A stretch of DNA of 64,000 bases from Pseudomonas paraglycinae (GCF_021601625.1 NZ_BQHR01000009.1:1-64000); one strand, 5' to 3'; shown: positions 34,324 through 44,306, counted from the first letter of the stretch. Program-made: numbers and translations. Notes: a model not told the origin generated them from the sequence alone.

Positions 34324-35604
34324 ATGAATGATCAGGCCAATAGCGTGGAACAACGCTTTGAAGCGGCAGCACCAGCCGAACTGTCGAGCTGGAATCGCCA
34401 TGACACTACCTGGATGTTGGGACTGTTCGGGACGGCCATCGGCGCCGGTACCCTGTTTTTGCCGATCAATGCAGGTCTGGGTGGCTTCTGGCCGCTGGTG
34501 ATCCTCGCGCTGCTGGCCTTCCCGATGACGTTCTACGCACACCGCGGCCTGACCCGCTTCGTGCTTTCCGGTCGCGAAGGCGCCGACATCACTGACGTGG
34601 TGGAACAGCATTTCGGCATCAAGGCCGGCGCGCTGATCACTCTGCTGTACTTCTTCGCGATCTTCCCGATCCTGCTGATCTACAGCGTCGGCCTGACCAA
34701 CACGGTCGCCAGTTTCCTCGAACACCAACTGCACATCACGCCGCCACCGCGCGCGCTGCTGTCGTTCGTGCTGATCCTCGGCCTGCTGGCCGTGGTGCGC
34801 TGCGGCGAGCAAGTGATCGTCAAGGCCATGAGCCTGATGGTGTATCCGTTCATCGTCGCGCTGCTGTTCCTGGCGGTGTACCTGATTCCGCACTGGAACG
34901 GCGGCATCCTGACCACCGCTTCGCAAGTGCCGGCACCGTCGGCGCTGCTGCACACGCTGTGGCTGGCGATTCCGGTGATGGTGTTCTCGTTCAACCACTC
35001 GCCGATCATCTCGGCATTTGCGGTGGATCAGAAGCGTCGTTATGGCGTTCACGCTGACGAGCGCAGCTCGCAGATCCTGTCCCGCGCCCATCTGCTGATG
35101 GTGGTGATGGTGCTGTTCTTCGTGTTCAGCTGCGTACTGACCCTGTCGCCGGAGCAACTGGCGGAAGCCAAGGCGCAGAACCTGTCGATCCTGTCGTACC
35201 TGGCCAACCACTTCAGCAACCCGACCATCGCGTTCGCAGCACCGCTTATTGCGTTCGTGGCGATCTCCAAGTCGTTCCTCGGTCACTACATCGGTGCCAG
35301 CGAAGGCCTGAAAGGCTTGATCGTCAAAAGCGGCAAGCGTCCGGGCGCCAAGGCCCTGGACCGCATTGTGGCGGCGTTCATGCTGGTAGTGTGCTGGATC
35401 GTGGCGACCCTGAACCCGAGCATCCTCGGCATGATCGAAACCATCGGTGGCCCGGTCATCGCGGCAATCCTGTTCCTGATGCCGATGTATGCGATCCGCA
35501 AAGTGCCAGCGATGGCCCGTTATCGTGGGCAGATGTCGAACGTGTTTGTCACCGCAGTGGGGCTGGTGGCGATTTCGGCGTTGATCTACTCGCTGACTGC
35601 TTGA
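34324..35604 (+). CDS. Serine/threonine transporter (HAAAP family, SdaC-like)
   Basis: A 426-residue inner-membrane amino acid transporter with about 11 hydrophobic segments. WMLGLFGTAIGAGTLFLPIN near residue 25 is the signature of the hydroxy/aromatic amino acid permease family, closest in pattern to SdaC. It imports serine, probably with H+ or Na+. The frame is open back to 34081, but the ATG at 34324 (MNDQANSVEQRF) matches the usual soluble N-terminus; ATG 34306 is an alternative. A strong terminator follows. Confidence 0.87.
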   Translation: MNDQANSVEQRFEAAAPAELSSWNRHDTTWMLGLFGTAIGAGTLFLPINAGLGGFWPLVILALLAFPMTFYAHRGLTRFVLSGREGADITDVVEQHFGIKAGALITLLYFFAIFPILLIYSVGLTNTVASFLEHQLHITPPPRALLSFVLILGLLAVVRCGEQVIVKAMSLMVYPFIVALLFLAVYLIPHWNGGILTTASQVPAPSALLHTLWLAIPVMVFSFNHSPIISAFAVDQKRRYGVHADERSSQILSRAHLLMVVMVLFFVFSCVLTLSPEQLAEAKAQNLSILSYLANHFSNPTIAFAAPLIAFVAISKSFLGHYIGASEGLKGLIVKSGKRPGAKALDRIVAAFMLVVCWIVATLNPSILGMIETIGGPVIAAILFLMPMYAIRKVPAMARYRGQMSNVFVTAVGLVAISALIYSLTA

Positions 35605-35642
35605 GGTTCAACACAGGATCCCGTTTGATCTTGTGAAACAGA

Positions 35643-35671
35643 AAGGCCGACCTGCCTCGCAGGTCGGCCTT
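35643..35671 (+). terminator. Intrinsic terminator of the serine transporter gene
   Basis: Perfect 13-base stem (AAGGCCGACCTGC with GCAGGTCGGCCTT), three-base loop, followed by a T run. Confidence 0.93.
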
Positions 35672-35728
35672 TTTTGTGCCTGTATGGTTTGTGATTGATC
35701 GTCACCACGTCGAGGCGTCGAACCGTCT

Positions 35729-35815
35729 GCGTGGGAATGCCTCTTGTGACGCTCTGCGTCACGGTTCGGGACGCAGAGCGTCCTTGGCTGCATTCCCACG
35801 CGGAGCGTGGGAACG
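35729..35815. repeat. Nested palindromic intergenic repeat (GCGTGGGAATGC family)
   Basis: Outer arms GCGTGGGAATGC (35729-35740) and GCATTCCCACGC (35790-35801) enclose a perfect 13-base inner pair, GACGCTCTGCGTC (35748-35760) and GACGCAGAGCGTC (35770-35782). A partial third GCGTGGGAA word follows. This is a dispersed pseudomonad repeat located between two terminators in the gene-free interval between the serine transporter and acnB. Confidence 0.75.
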
Positions 35816-35852
35816 ATCAACGCGGGGATAGGCCTTACTCGGTAGGCATAAA

Positions 35853-35888
35853 AAAAACGCCGCTCATCTCGCGATGGGCGGCGTTTTT
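35853..35888 (-). terminator. Intrinsic terminator of acnB
   Basis: A 16-base stem (AAAAACGCCGCTCATC with GATGGGCGGCGTTTTT, one G-T pair) and a four-base loop, flanked by A and T runs, lies 15 bases beyond the acnB stop. Confidence 0.9.
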
Positions 35889-35903
35889 CATTGCGTTGCA
35901 GCG

Positions 35904-38513
35904 TTAGGCTTGAACGACAGGGATCTTGGCGTTCGCAGCAGCTTCACGGAACTCGGCAATCTGGTCGAAGGACAGGTAGCGGTAAACGTCGGCCGCCATG
36001 CTGTCGATCTTGCCAGCGTATTCCATGTACTCCTCGACGGTCGGCAGGCGACCCAGGATCGAAGCAACGGACGCCAGCTCAGCCGAGGCCAGGTAGACGT
36101 TCGCGCCGTCGCCCAGACGGTTCGGGAAGTTACGGGTCGAAGTCGACACCACGGTGCTGTTCGGCTCAACGCGTGCCTGGTTACCCATGCACAGCGAGCA
36201 GCCTGGCATTTCCATGCGTGCGCCAGCCTTGCCGTAGATGCCGTAGTAGCCTTCTTCGGTCAGTTGGTGAGCGTCCATCTTGGTCGGCGGCGACAGCCAC
36301 AGACGGGTTGGCAGCTGACCCTTGACCTGATCCAGCAGCTTACCGGCAGCGCGGAAGTGACCGATGTTGGTCATGCACGAACCGATGAACACTTCGTCGA
36401 TCTTCTCGCCAGCAACGCTGGACAGGAGACGGGCGTCGTCCGGGTCGTTCGGCGCGCACAGTACAGGCTCGCTGATGTCGGCCAGATCGATTTCGATGAC
36501 TTCGGCGTATTCGGCGTCGGCATCGGCTTCCATCAGTTGCGGGTTGGCGATCCAGGCTTCCATTGCTTGAGCACGACGCTCCAGGGTACGCGCATCGCCG
36601 TAGCCTTCGCCGATCATCCAGCGCAGCAGGGTGACGTTGGACTGCAGGTACTCGGTGATCGATTCTTTCGACAGCTTGATGGTGCAACCGGCAGCCGAAC
36701 GTTCGGCCGAGGCGTCGGACAGTTCGAACGCCTGTTCCAGGGTCAGACCTTCCAGGCCTTCGATTTCCAGGATGCGGCCGGAGAAGGCGTTTTTCTTGCC
36801 TTTCTTCTCGACGGTCAGCAGACCGTTCTGGATGGCGAAGTAAGGAATGGCGTGAACCAGGTCACGCAGGGTGATGCCAGGTTTCATTTTGCCTTTGAAG
36901 CGCACCAGGATCGATTCCGGCATGTCCAGCGGCATGACGCCGGTGGCAGCGGCGAACGCGACCAGACCGGAACCGGCCGGGAACGAGATGCCCATCGGGA
37001 AACGGGTGTGCGAGTCACCACCGGTACCGACGGTGTCCGGCAGCAGCATGCGGTTCAGCCACGAGTGGATGATGCCGTCGCCCGGACGCAGGGAAACGCC
37101 GCCGCGGGTCATGATGAAGTCAGGCAGGGTGTGGTGGGTGGTCACGTCGATCGGCTTCGGATAAGCCGCGGTGTGGCAGAAGGACTGCATCACCAGATCA
37201 GCGGAGAAGCCCAGGCACGCCAGGTCTTTCAGTTCGTCACGGGTCATTGGACCTGTGGTGTCCTGAGAACCTACGGTGGTCATCTTCGGTTCGCAGTAGG
37301 TGCCAGGACGAACGCCTTTGCCTTCTGCCAGACCGCAAGCCTTGCCGACCATTTTCTGCGCCAGGGTGAAGCCCTTGGTGCTTTCAGCCGGTGCTTCCGG
37401 CTTCTTGAACAGGTCGAACGCTGGCAGACCCAGTTCGGCGCGAGCCTTCTCGGTCAGGCCACGGCCGATGATCAGCGGGATACGGCCGCCGGCGCGGACT
37501 TCGTCCAGCAGGACCGGGGTCTTCATTTCGAAGGTGGTGATGACTTCGTCGGTACCGTGCTTGCAGACTTTGCCAGCGTGCGGGTACAGGTCGATCACGT
37601 CGCCCATGTTCATGTTCGATACGTCGAACTCGATTGGCAGTGCGCCGGCATCTTCCATGGTGTTGTAGAAGATCGGAGCGATTTTGCTGCCGAAGCAGAA
37701 ACCGCCAGCGCGCTTGTTCGGCACGTAAGGGATGTCGTCGCCGAAGAACCACAGCACCGAGTTGGTCGCCGATTTACGCGAGGAACCGGTACCGACCACG
37801 TCACCGACGTAGGCGATAGGGAAGCCCTGGCCGCGCATTTCTTCGATCTGCTTCATCGGGCCGGTCTTGCCTTGCTCGTCCGGAACGATGCCGTCACGGG
37901 CCATTTTCAGCATGGCCAGGGCGTGCAGCGGGATGTCGGGACGCGACCAGGCGTCCGGGGCAGGGGACAGGTCGTCGGTGTTGGTTTCGCCGGTGACCTT
38001 GAAGACGCGCAGGCTGATCTTGTCGGCCAGTACAGGGCGCTTCTTGAACCACTCGCCGTCAGCCCAGGATTGCAGCACGGCCTTGGCGTGAACGTTGCCG
38101 TTCTTGGCTTTTTCAGCCACGTCGTGGAAGGCATCGAACATCAGCAGGGTGTGCTTGAGTTCTTCGGCGGCCACTGGCGCCAGCTCGGCGTCGTCCAGCA
38201 GTTCAACCAGGGTCACGATGTTGTAGCCGCCCTGCATGGTGCCGAGCAGTTCTACAGCGCGCTTCTTGTCCAGCAGAGGGGAGGAGACTTCGCCCTTGGC
38301 CAGTGCGGAGAGGAAACCGGCCTTGACGTAGGCGGCTTCGTCCACTCCTGGTGGTACGCGATTGGTGATCAGGTCAACGAGGAAAGCTTCTTCGCCAGCC
38401 GGAGGATTCTTCAGCAGCTCGACCAGGCCTGCAGTTTGTTCGGCGTTAAGCGGCTGGGGAACGATACCCAGGGCTGCACGCTCTTCGATATGTTTGCGGT
38501 AGGCTTCAAGCAC
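35904..38513 (-). CDS. acnB: Bifunctional aconitate hydratase 2 / 2-methylisocitrate dehydratase (AcnB)
   Basis: An 869-residue aconitase B that interconverts citrate and isocitrate in the TCA cycle and can process 2-methylisocitrate. The N-terminus ([19 protein letters not shown]) is the HEAT-like domain unique to AcnB. The [4Fe-4S] ligands lie in [13 protein letters not shown] and [10 protein letters not shown] in the last third. The start is GTG at 38513, read as Met in LEAYRKH; an in-frame ATG further upstream would add 16 residues foreign to the family. AcnB apo-proteins also bind mRNA when iron is low. The long leader region contains a large inverted repeat. Confidence 0.97.
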   Translation of the reverse strand: MLEAYRKHIEERAALGIVPQPLNAEQTAGLVELLKNPPAGEEAFLVDLITNRVPPGVDEAAYVKAGFLSALAKGEVSSPLLDKKRAVELLGTMQGGYNIVTLVELLDDAELAPVAAEELKHTLLMFDAFHDVAEKAKNGNVHAKAVLQSWADGEWFKKRPVLADKISLRVFKVTGETNTDDLSPAPDAWSRPDIPLHALAMLKMARDGIVPDEQGKTGPMKQIEEMRGQGFPIAYVGDVVGTGSSRKSATNSVLWFFGDDIPYVPNKRAGGFCFGSKIAPIFYNTMEDAGALPIEFDVSNMNMGDVIDLYPHAGKVCKHGTDEVITTFEMKTPVLLDEVRAGGRIPLIIGRGLTEKARAELGLPAFDLFKKPEAPAESTKGFTLAQKMVGKACGLAEGKGVRPGTYCEPKMTTVGSQDTTGPMTRDELKDLACLGFSADLVMQSFCHTAAYPKPIDVTTHHTLPDFIMTRGGVSLRPGDGIIHSWLNRMLLPDTVGTGGDSHTRFPMGISFPAGSGLVAFAAATGVMPLDMPESILVRFKGKMKPGITLRDLVHAIPYFAIQNGLLTVEKKGKKNAFSGRILEIEGLEGLTLEQAFELSDASAERSAAGCTIKLSKESITEYLQSNVTLLRWMIGEGYGDARTLERRAQAMEAWIANPQLMEADADAEYAEVIEIDLADISEPVLCAPNDPDDARLLSSVAGEKIDEVFIGSCMTNIGHFRAAGKLLDQVKGQLPTRLWLSPPTKMDAHQLTEEGYYGIYGKAGARMEMPGCSLCMGNQARVEPNSTVVSTSTRNFPNRLGDGANVYLASAELASVASILGRLPTVEEYMEYAGKIDSMAADVYRYLSFDQIAEFREAAANAKIPVVQA

Positions 38514-38633
38514 AGTTATTACCCTCATCAGTGGTCCCAAATGGGTGTCCGGGACGCTCATCCCGAAATGCTCGTACTCATGCGCTGCGTGGCGTTGTGG
38601 GCCGCTTAGCCAGAATTACCGGGCATTCCTTAC

Positions 38634-38774
38634 AGAAGCTGCTTTCAAAGTTTTACGCCTGCAGAACGGGGAGCTGATGAGGGTTGGCGTTGGGCTTTTC
38701 CCCGCTGGAAAAACCCTACGCCAACACCGCTCTGAAGGAACGACTGTGCTCGTGACGCTTTGAAAACAGCTTCT
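38634..38774. promoter_or_regulatory. Nested inverted repeats in the acnB upstream region
   Basis: An outer pair of 17-base arms (38634-38650 and 38758-38774, 16 matches) surrounds a 19-base hairpin (38683-38701 and 38707-38725, 17 matches, five-base loop). The 468-base interval from the acnB start to the DUF1289 gene at 38982 otherwise shows no gene. It could encode a structured acnB leader, a small RNA or a dispersed repeat. Confidence 0.55.
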
Positions 38775-38981
38775 AACGGACATTGGCGCCTAAAAAGGCT
38801 GGCTGATTCTACGGCAAAAAAAATTTAAAGGTAAGTCGCGCTCTATTGGACTTTGGTTGCGTTGTGCGCGGCTCGGGCAAACCTTGATCCAGCGCTTGCC
38901 CCTGACGTTTGAGGGGTGATGAATGGCGGACAAAGGGCTAACATGCCGACCTGTTCCGCGTTTCAAGTGTTCTGCCCATTT

Positions 38982-39452
38982 ATGCCCAATCAGACCATCA
39001 AGACCCCCTGCGTCGGCCTCTGCTCCACCGTTTACGGTGATCTGGTGTGCCGTGGCTGCAAGCGTTTCCACCACGAAGTGATCCATTGGAACGGTTACAA
39101 CGAGGAAGAAAAGCGTGCGGTGTGGCTGCGTCTTGAGCAATTGCTGTCACAAGTGATGGCGAGCAAGGTCGAGGTCTTCGACCCGGCGCGCCTGCGTCTG
39201 CAACTGGAACAGCGCAAGATCCGCTTCGTGCCGCATCAGTCGGAATATTGCTGGGCGTATCAGCTGATCGCCCGGGGCGCGCGGGTGATCATTAATCTGG
39301 AAGCCTACGGGATGGTGCTGCTGCCGGAGTTTCGCGACTGGAACCTGCCGGAACTGCGCGATGCCATTGATCGGGAATTTTTCCTGCTGTCGGAAGCACA
39401 CTATCAGCGCTACATCGCGCCCGGTTTCCTCAAGGACGCCCTCGGCGACTGA
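38982..39452 (+). CDS. DUF1289 domain-containing protein
   Basis: A 156-residue protein with an N-terminal DUF1289 module: TPCVGLCSTVYGDLVCRGCK, whose four cysteines probably bind a metal or iron-sulfur cluster, followed by RFHHEVIHWNGYNEEEKRAV. The C-terminal 90 residues are a pseudomonad-specific extension without recognised motifs. ATG at 38982 (MPNQTIKTPC) is chosen because the cysteine motif normally lies close to the N-terminus. Function unknown. Confidence 0.82.
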   Translation: MPNQTIKTPCVGLCSTVYGDLVCRGCKRFHHEVIHWNGYNEEEKRAVWLRLEQLLSQVMASKVEVFDPARLRLQLEQRKIRFVPHQSEYCWAYQLIARGARVIINLEAYGMVLLPEFRDWNLPELRDAIDREFFLLSEAHYQRYIAPGFLKDALGD

Positions 39453-39461
39453 TCTATTGCT

Positions 39462-39551
39462 ATCGCTGGCAAGCCAGCTCCCACAATGATGGTGTAAAGC
39501 TCTCCCTGGAGTGCACACCTAAGTCCCTGTGGGAGCTGGCTTGCCAGCGAT
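39462..39551. repeat. REP pair (inverted, BIME-like)
   Basis: Two 24-base copies of the pseudomonad REP ATCGCTGGCAAGCCAGCTCC..., at 39462-39485 and inverted at 39528-39551, are separated by 42 bases. They lie between the convergent DUF1289 and Usp genes, a typical location. They can form a large cruciform or RNA hairpin and may block readthrough in both directions. Confidence 0.9.
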
Positions 39552-39576
39552 AACGGCCTTACAGGCGCCCTAATAC

Positions 39577-40440
39577 TTAATGCTTCACCGCCAACTCCAC
39601 CAAATGGTCTTCAACCTCCTGCGGTTTGAGCACCAGCACATCACTCTCCAATTGATCCAGCACCTGCTCTGCCGTGTTGCCGATCAAGGCACCGGATACG
39701 CCACTGCGCGCCACGGTACCGATCACCGTCACAGCCGCCTGCAGCTTGTGCGCCATGAACGGAATCAACACGTCCGCCGGACCTTCCTCGACATGCAAAT
39801 GCTCGTCATCGATGTCGAACTCAGCCTGAAACGCCCGGCATTGCTCGCGATAGCGCGCCTCGATGGTTTCCTTGAGCTGGAACGTCGGGTCCGCCGCCGA
39901 CAGCATCGGTGACGGATGGGCGGTAATCACGTGCAGATGCCCCTTGGCCAGGCTGGCAATGTCGAACCCATGGTCGATGATCGTGGTGTGCAGATGACGG
40001 TGTTCGCCATCGGCATTGCCCACGTCGACCGCTGCCAGAATCACTTTGTCCTTCCACGAACCGGCGGTTTTCACCAGCAGCACGGGAGTAGGGCAGTGGC
40101 GCAGCAGTTTCCAGTCCGCCGGGGTCAGCAGGGCCTTCTTCAACGAGCTGTCGGGGAAGTGCTGCTTGATCACCAGTCCGCAGCCTTCGGCCTGCTGCAC
40201 GTCGATGATGGTTTCGTGCAGGCTCTCGTTCCACGCCTGTTCGGTGGTGACGCTGTAGCCGTCCGCCAAAAGCGCGGCCTTGAGCACGCTGAGCATACCG
40301 GCGTGATCGTGCTTCTTGTCGCAGACCAGCAGGTGCAGATGGGCCTGGGTCACCCCGGCGATCAGCTTGGCGCGCTTGAGCGCCAGGCTTTCCGCGTGTT
40401 CGGGTTCGATGACCACCAGAATGCTGCGAATGGCTTGCAT
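39577..40440 (-). CDS. Universal stress protein, tandem UspA domains
   Basis: A 287-residue protein made of two UspA-like domains (about 1-140 and 150-287) of the UspE type. The second half contains VIGTVARSGVSGALIGNTAE, an ATP-binding-type GXXG...G-S/N-T loop. Such proteins are induced by stress and anaerobiosis in pseudomonads. ATG at 40440 (MQAIRSILVVIEPEH) begins the first beta strand of the domain; the longer frame is rejected. Confidence 0.88.
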   Translation of the reverse strand: MQAIRSILVVIEPEHAESLALKRAKLIAGVTQAHLHLLVCDKKHDHAGMLSVLKAALLADGYSVTTEQAWNESLHETIIDVQQAEGCGLVIKQHFPDSSLKKALLTPADWKLLRHCPTPVLLVKTAGSWKDKVILAAVDVGNADGEHRHLHTTIIDHGFDIASLAKGHLHVITAHPSPMLSAADPTFQLKETIEARYREQCRAFQAEFDIDDEHLHVEEGPADVLIPFMAHKLQAAVTVIGTVARSGVSGALIGNTAEQVLDQLESDVLVLKPQEVEDHLVELAVKH

Positions 40441-40599
40441 GAGTGAGTCTCCAGCAATGAAAAGGCACGGCGTTGCACAACTATAGTTGCTGCGCATCCG
40501 TCTGCGACTTGATGCATATCAACGCGGGCCGCTGGTGGTCTGCGGGCAGGCCGGTATAATCGGCGCCCTTCGCTCGAACACCTTTTGACCGTGAGCCCC

Positions 40600-41208
40600 A
40601 TGATCCTTCCCGAAATCCACGAATTCCTTGGTTGCCGCACGCCTGATGCCTGGGTTGAAGCCGCGCTGGCCGATCAGGAAACCCTGCTGATCGACCACAA
40701 GAACTGCGAGTTCAAGGCCGCCAGCACCGCGTTGAGCCTGATCGCCAAGTACCATTCCCACGTCGATCTGATCAACATGATGTCGCGTCTGGCCCGGGAA
40801 GAACTGGTGCACCACGAGCAGGTGATGCGCATCATGAAGCGACGCAAGATCGAACTGCGCCAGCTGCACGCCGGCCGTTATGCCTCGAGCCTGCGCAAAG
40901 TGGTGCGCAGCCACGAACCGGTGAAACTGGTCGACACCCTGGTGGTCGGCGCCTTTATCGAAGCGCGCAGTTGCGAGCGATTCGAAGCGCTGGTGCCGCA
41001 TCTGGACGAAGAACTCGGCAAGTTCTACTTCGGCCTGCTGAAAAGCGAGGCCCGGCATTTCCAGGGTTATCTGAAACTGGCCTACCAGTACGGTGACGCC
41101 AAGGACATCGCCCAGGTGATCGAGAAAGTCCGCGCCGCCGAGCAGGACCTGATCGAGTCACCGGACGAGGAATTCCGTTTCCACAGTGGCGTACCCGTCG
41201 CGGCATGA
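40600..41208 (+). CDS. miaE: tRNA-(ms[2]io[6]A)-hydroxylase MiaE
   Basis: A 202-residue non-haem di-iron monooxygenase that hydroxylates the isopentenyl group of ms2i6A37 in tRNA, an oxygen-dependent step. Di-iron ligands are carried by REELVHHEQV, IEARSCERFE and KSEARHFQGY, each with the Glu-x-x-His or Glu pattern of the ferritin-like fold. ATG at 40600 is used; an in-frame TTG lies 15 bases upstream. A clear terminator follows. Confidence 0.93.
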   Translation: MILPEIHEFLGCRTPDAWVEAALADQETLLIDHKNCEFKAASTALSLIAKYHSHVDLINMMSRLAREELVHHEQVMRIMKRRKIELRQLHAGRYASSLRKVVRSHEPVKLVDTLVVGAFIEARSCERFEALVPHLDEELGKFYFGLLKSEARHFQGYLKLAYQYGDAKDIAQVIEKVRAAEQDLIESPDEEFRFHSGVPVAA

Positions 41209-41244
41209 ATTGTTAAAAACTCTTAAGAGTATGAAACATCAACG

Positions 41245-41270
41245 AAAACCGGCCCCAGAGGCCGGTTTTT
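41245..41270 (+). terminator. Intrinsic terminator of miaE
   Basis: Ten-base stem AAAACCGGCC/GGCCGGTTTT with a five-base loop and following T residues. Confidence 0.92.
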
Positions 41271-41348
41271 GCTGCCTGCGATAAACGTCTCGCCATTGAA
41301 TGCCCGCATAATGTCGCCCACTTCACAAAGCGGTTGGCGGCGGTTGTT

Positions 41349-42056
41349 ATGGATAACCTGGGTTTTGGCAGAGTCCTGCTGGTGGAAGACGATGAGCGGC
41401 TGGCCGCACTGATCGCCCACTTTCTCGAACAACACGGCTACGAGGTACGCACGGTGCATCGCGGCGATCTGGCCGTGGCCGCGTTTCTCGAATTCAAGCC
41501 CAAAGTGGTGGTGCTCGACCTGATGCTGCCGGGGCAGAGCGGCCTGCACGTGTGCCGGGAAATCCGCAGCGTGTCGGACACGCCGATCGTCATCCTGACG
41601 GCCAAGGAAGACGACCTCGACCATATTCTGGGCCTGGAGTCCGGGGCCGACGACTACGTGATCAAACCGATCAAGCCACCTGTTTTGCTCGCGCGCCTGC
41701 GTGCCTTGCAACGCCGGCAAGTACCGGAAAGCGGCGTAGTGAGTTCGCTGGAGTTCGGCAATCTGATCATCGACCGCAGTTGCCGCGAAGTGCGTCTGGC
41801 GGGCGAGCTGATCGAGCTGACCACCATGGAATTCGAGCTGCTGTGGCTGCTGGCCAGCGCCGCCGGCAAGATCCTGTCGCGCGATGACATTCTCAACCGC
41901 ATGCGCGGCATCGCCTTCGATGGCCTCAACCGCAGCGTCGACGTGTACATCAGCAAGTTGCGCAACAAACTCAAGGACAACCCTCGCGAGCCGGTCTGCA
42001 TCAAGACCGTGTGGGGCAAGGGTTACCTGTTCAATCCGTTCGCGTGGGAGTTGTAG
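41349..42056 (+). CDS. rstA: OmpR-family response regulator (RstA-like)
   Basis: A 235-residue response regulator. The receiver has the acidic pair in LLVEDDERL, phosphoacceptor Asp57 in VVVLDLMLPG and Lys in DDYVIKPIKPP. The winged-helix output domain ends in DVYISKLRNKLKDN and TVWGKGYLFNP. The gene abuts its kinase with no gap. RstA systems respond to low Mg2+, acid or envelope cues in other bacteria; the signal here is unknown. Confidence 0.92.
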   Translation: MDNLGFGRVLLVEDDERLAALIAHFLEQHGYEVRTVHRGDLAVAAFLEFKPKVVVLDLMLPGQSGLHVCREIRSVSDTPIVILTAKEDDLDHILGLESGADDYVIKPIKPPVLLARLRALQRRQVPESGVVSSLEFGNLIIDRSCREVRLAGELIELTTMEFELLWLLASAAGKILSRDDILNRMRGIAFDGLNRSVDVYISKLRNKLKDNPREPVCIKTVWGKGYLFNPFAWEL

Positions 42057-43343
42057 ATGCTGCGGTTATTTCTGGGGCTGTTTCTGGTGATGACGGTCGG
42101 GCTGGTGGCGGCGCTGCAAACCGTGGAGCACACCTTCAACGCCTTGCTCGACAACCAGATGCAGGCCTACAACCGTGAGGCGGTTCGCGGCCAAGCGTGG
42201 TCGCTGGTCGAACACATGCGCGACCAGCAGGGCGCGGCGCGCGAGGCGCAACTGGAAGCCTTGCGGCCGCACTACGGGCTGACGTTGAGCCTGGTCGAGG
42301 CTGACCAACTGAACCTTAACGATCAGGAGAAAGCCGAACTGGCTCAGGATCTGTTGGTGATCCGCGACGATTACACCCAGTTCATCAGCAATATCGACGG
42401 TGGTTCGCAGTTGCTCAGCATCAAACTGCCGCCCGAGCCGAGCCTGATGCCGTTCTACATTGCCGGGGCTTACCTGATGCTGGCGGTGCTGCTGGGCATC
42501 GTCCTGTACTTCTGGGTTCGTCCGCACTGGCGCGATCTGGAAAAACTGCGCCTCGCCGCCGAGCGTTTCGGTGACAACGACCTTTCGGTGCGGATCCAGC
42601 TGTCCAAACGCTCGAACATCCGCGACCTCGCCGGTCACTTCAACCTGATGGCCGCGCGCATCGAAGGCCTGATCGCCAATCAGCGCGAACTGACCAACGC
42701 GGTCTCCCACGAACTGCGCACGCCGATTGCCCGGTTGTCGTTCGAACTCGACCAGCTCAAGCAACAACCGGACGCCAGCCAGAACCGCGAACTGATCGCC
42801 GACATGTACGCCGACCTCGGCGAGCTGGAAGAAATGGTCTCCGAACTGCTGACCTACGCCAGCCTCGAACGCGGCGCGACGGTGATCACCCGCGAAAACA
42901 TCCAGGCCGCCAACTGGCTGGACAGCGTGGTTGGCAGCGTGGCGCTGGAAGCCGAGGCCGCCGGGGTGCAGCTGTTGATCGTAGATTGCCGGGTCGATGA
43001 AGTGCGGATCGAACCGCGGTTCATGGCGCGGGCGGTGATCAATCTGCTGCGCAATGCCATTCGTTATGCCGAGCAGCGAGTCGAAGTGTCGCTGGTGCGC
43101 ATCGGCGATCAGTACGAAGTTCAGGTCAACGACGACGGGCCGGGTGTGCCGCTGGCAGGCCGGGAGAAAATCTTCGAACCGTTCTCGCGCCTGGACGCCA
43201 GCCGCGACCGCCGCACGGGCGGCTTCGGCCTCGGTCTGGCGCTGGTGCGGCGGGTGTCGCAATCCCATGGCGGGCAGGTCGAGGTCGGCGATTCGCCGTG
43301 GGGCGGCGCGTCGTTTCGCATGACCTGGGCGCATCTGGATTGA
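42057..43343 (+). CDS. rstB: Sensor histidine kinase (RstB-like)
   Basis: A 428-residue membrane kinase starting directly after the rstA stop. Two transmembrane segments (about 2-22 and 139-160) frame a periplasmic sensor domain of about 115 residues. HAMP is followed by the H-box AVSHELRTPIARL with phosphoaccepting His218, an N-box (NLLRNAIRYA) and G-boxes (DDGPGVPLAGRE, GFGLGLALVRR). Its cognate partner is the RstA-like regulator. Confidence 0.93.
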   Translation: MLRLFLGLFLVMTVGLVAALQTVEHTFNALLDNQMQAYNREAVRGQAWSLVEHMRDQQGAAREAQLEALRPHYGLTLSLVEADQLNLNDQEKAELAQDLLVIRDDYTQFISNIDGGSQLLSIKLPPEPSLMPFYIAGAYLMLAVLLGIVLYFWVRPHWRDLEKLRLAAERFGDNDLSVRIQLSKRSNIRDLAGHFNLMAARIEGLIANQRELTNAVSHELRTPIARLSFELDQLKQQPDASQNRELIADMYADLGELEEMVSELLTYASLERGATVITRENIQAANWLDSVVGSVALEAEAAGVQLLIVDCRVDEVRIEPRFMARAVINLLRNAIRYAEQRVEVSLVRIGDQYEVQVNDDGPGVPLAGREKIFEPFSRLDASRDRRTGGFGLGLALVRRVSQSHGGQVEVGDSPWGGASFRMTWAHLD

Positions 43344-43351
43344 TGACTTTC

Positions 43352-43370
43352 CCTCCCCCGAAGGGGGAGG
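43352..43370. terminator. Candidate terminator hairpin after rstB
   Basis: CCTCCCCC/GGGGGAGG, an eight-base perfect stem with a three-base loop, between the convergent rstB and bestrophin genes. There is no strong T run, so the strength is uncertain. Confidence 0.55.
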
Positions 43371-43377
43371 CAGTCGA

Positions 43378-44277
43378 TTAACTGAGGACGTAGTCCACCG
43401 GTTTCAGCGCCGGTGGCAACGGCTCAGTCCCCAGCTCCGCCAGAATATCCCGCTCGATACCCCGCACCAGCGCATCGGTCGGCAAATCGTTTTCATCCCG
43501 GCCGAACGGGTCCTCCAGCTCATCGGCAATCGCATCCAGCCCGAAGAAGGTGTAGCTGACAATCGCCGTGAACAGCGGCGTCAGCCAGCCCAGCGGTTCG
43601 GCCATGGCGAACGGCAGCAGGATGCAGAACAGGTAAATCGTGCGGTGCAGCAGCAGGGTGTAAGGGAAGGGCAGCGGCGTGTTCTTGATCCGCTCGCACA
43701 CCGCCTGCGCCTGGGTCAGGCTGGTCAGGTGATTGGCCAGCAGCATGTAACGCCATTCGCTGAGATCGCCTGATTCGTGCAGATCGGAGCATTGCTGACC
43801 CACCGTCTGCAGGATGCGCCCGCTGTAATCCGGCACCTGCGCATCGTGCTGCGGGGTGATCCATTGGGCGCTGGCGGCGGCTTCGTCTTCCCGGCGCAAC
43901 CGCGCATTCAGTGCATGGGCGAAACCAGCGAGGTTGAGCAGCAACAGGCGACGCTGGACCGATTCGCGGATCACATGAGTCTCGCGAATCAGCGAGCGCA
44001 CATGCACGATCACTTCGCCCCAGGCCTTGCGCGCTTCGTACCAGCGGTCGTAGCAGGCGTTGTTGCGAAAATTCATGAAGATCGACAGCGACAGACCAAG
44101 CAAGGTGAACGGCGTGGCGTTGACCTTGGTGAAGTTGCTCGGGTGGAGCATTTCCACCAGCACGATGGCCGACGCCAGCAGCGTGACCATCAGGGCGCGC
44201 AGGGCGATGCGCTTGGCGATTGAGCCCTTGAGGGTGAAGAGAATGGCGAATTGATTGACCTTGGGTCGGATGATCAT
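43378..44277 (-). CDS. Bestrophin family ion channel
   Basis: A 299-residue bestrophin/YneE-type membrane protein, expected to form a pentameric channel for chloride or other ions. Typical segments are LGLSLSIFMNFRNNACYDRW followed by YEARKAWG, and PLGWLTPLFTAIVSYTFFGL followed by DAIADELEDPFG. Four hydrophobic segments are visible. The start at 44277 (MIIRPKVNQFAILFTLKGS) is standard for the family. It follows moaA by about 30 bases on the same strand and may be cotranscribed. Confidence 0.9.
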   Translation of the reverse strand: MIIRPKVNQFAILFTLKGSIAKRIALRALMVTLLASAIVLVEMLHPSNFTKVNATPFTLLGLSLSIFMNFRNNACYDRWYEARKAWGEVIVHVRSLIRETHVIRESVQRRLLLLNLAGFAHALNARLRREDEAAASAQWITPQHDAQVPDYSGRILQTVGQQCSDLHESGDLSEWRYMLLANHLTSLTQAQAVCERIKNTPLPFPYTLLLHRTIYLFCILLPFAMAEPLGWLTPLFTAIVSYTFFGLDAIADELEDPFGRDENDLPTDALVRGIERDILAELGTEPLPPALKPVDYVLS

Positions 44278-44306
44278 GCGGCTCTCTGCCTTGAAAACGT
44301 GGCGGA

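Noticed and set aside
35874-38609. A 911-codon plus-strand frame
   Set aside because: Complementary to acnB over its whole length, His/Gly/Gln-rich composition and no known motifs; AcnB on the minus strand is certain.
39462-39551. CRISPR-like repeat pair
   Set aside because: Only two copies, inverted rather than direct, and matching the pseudomonad REP consensus.
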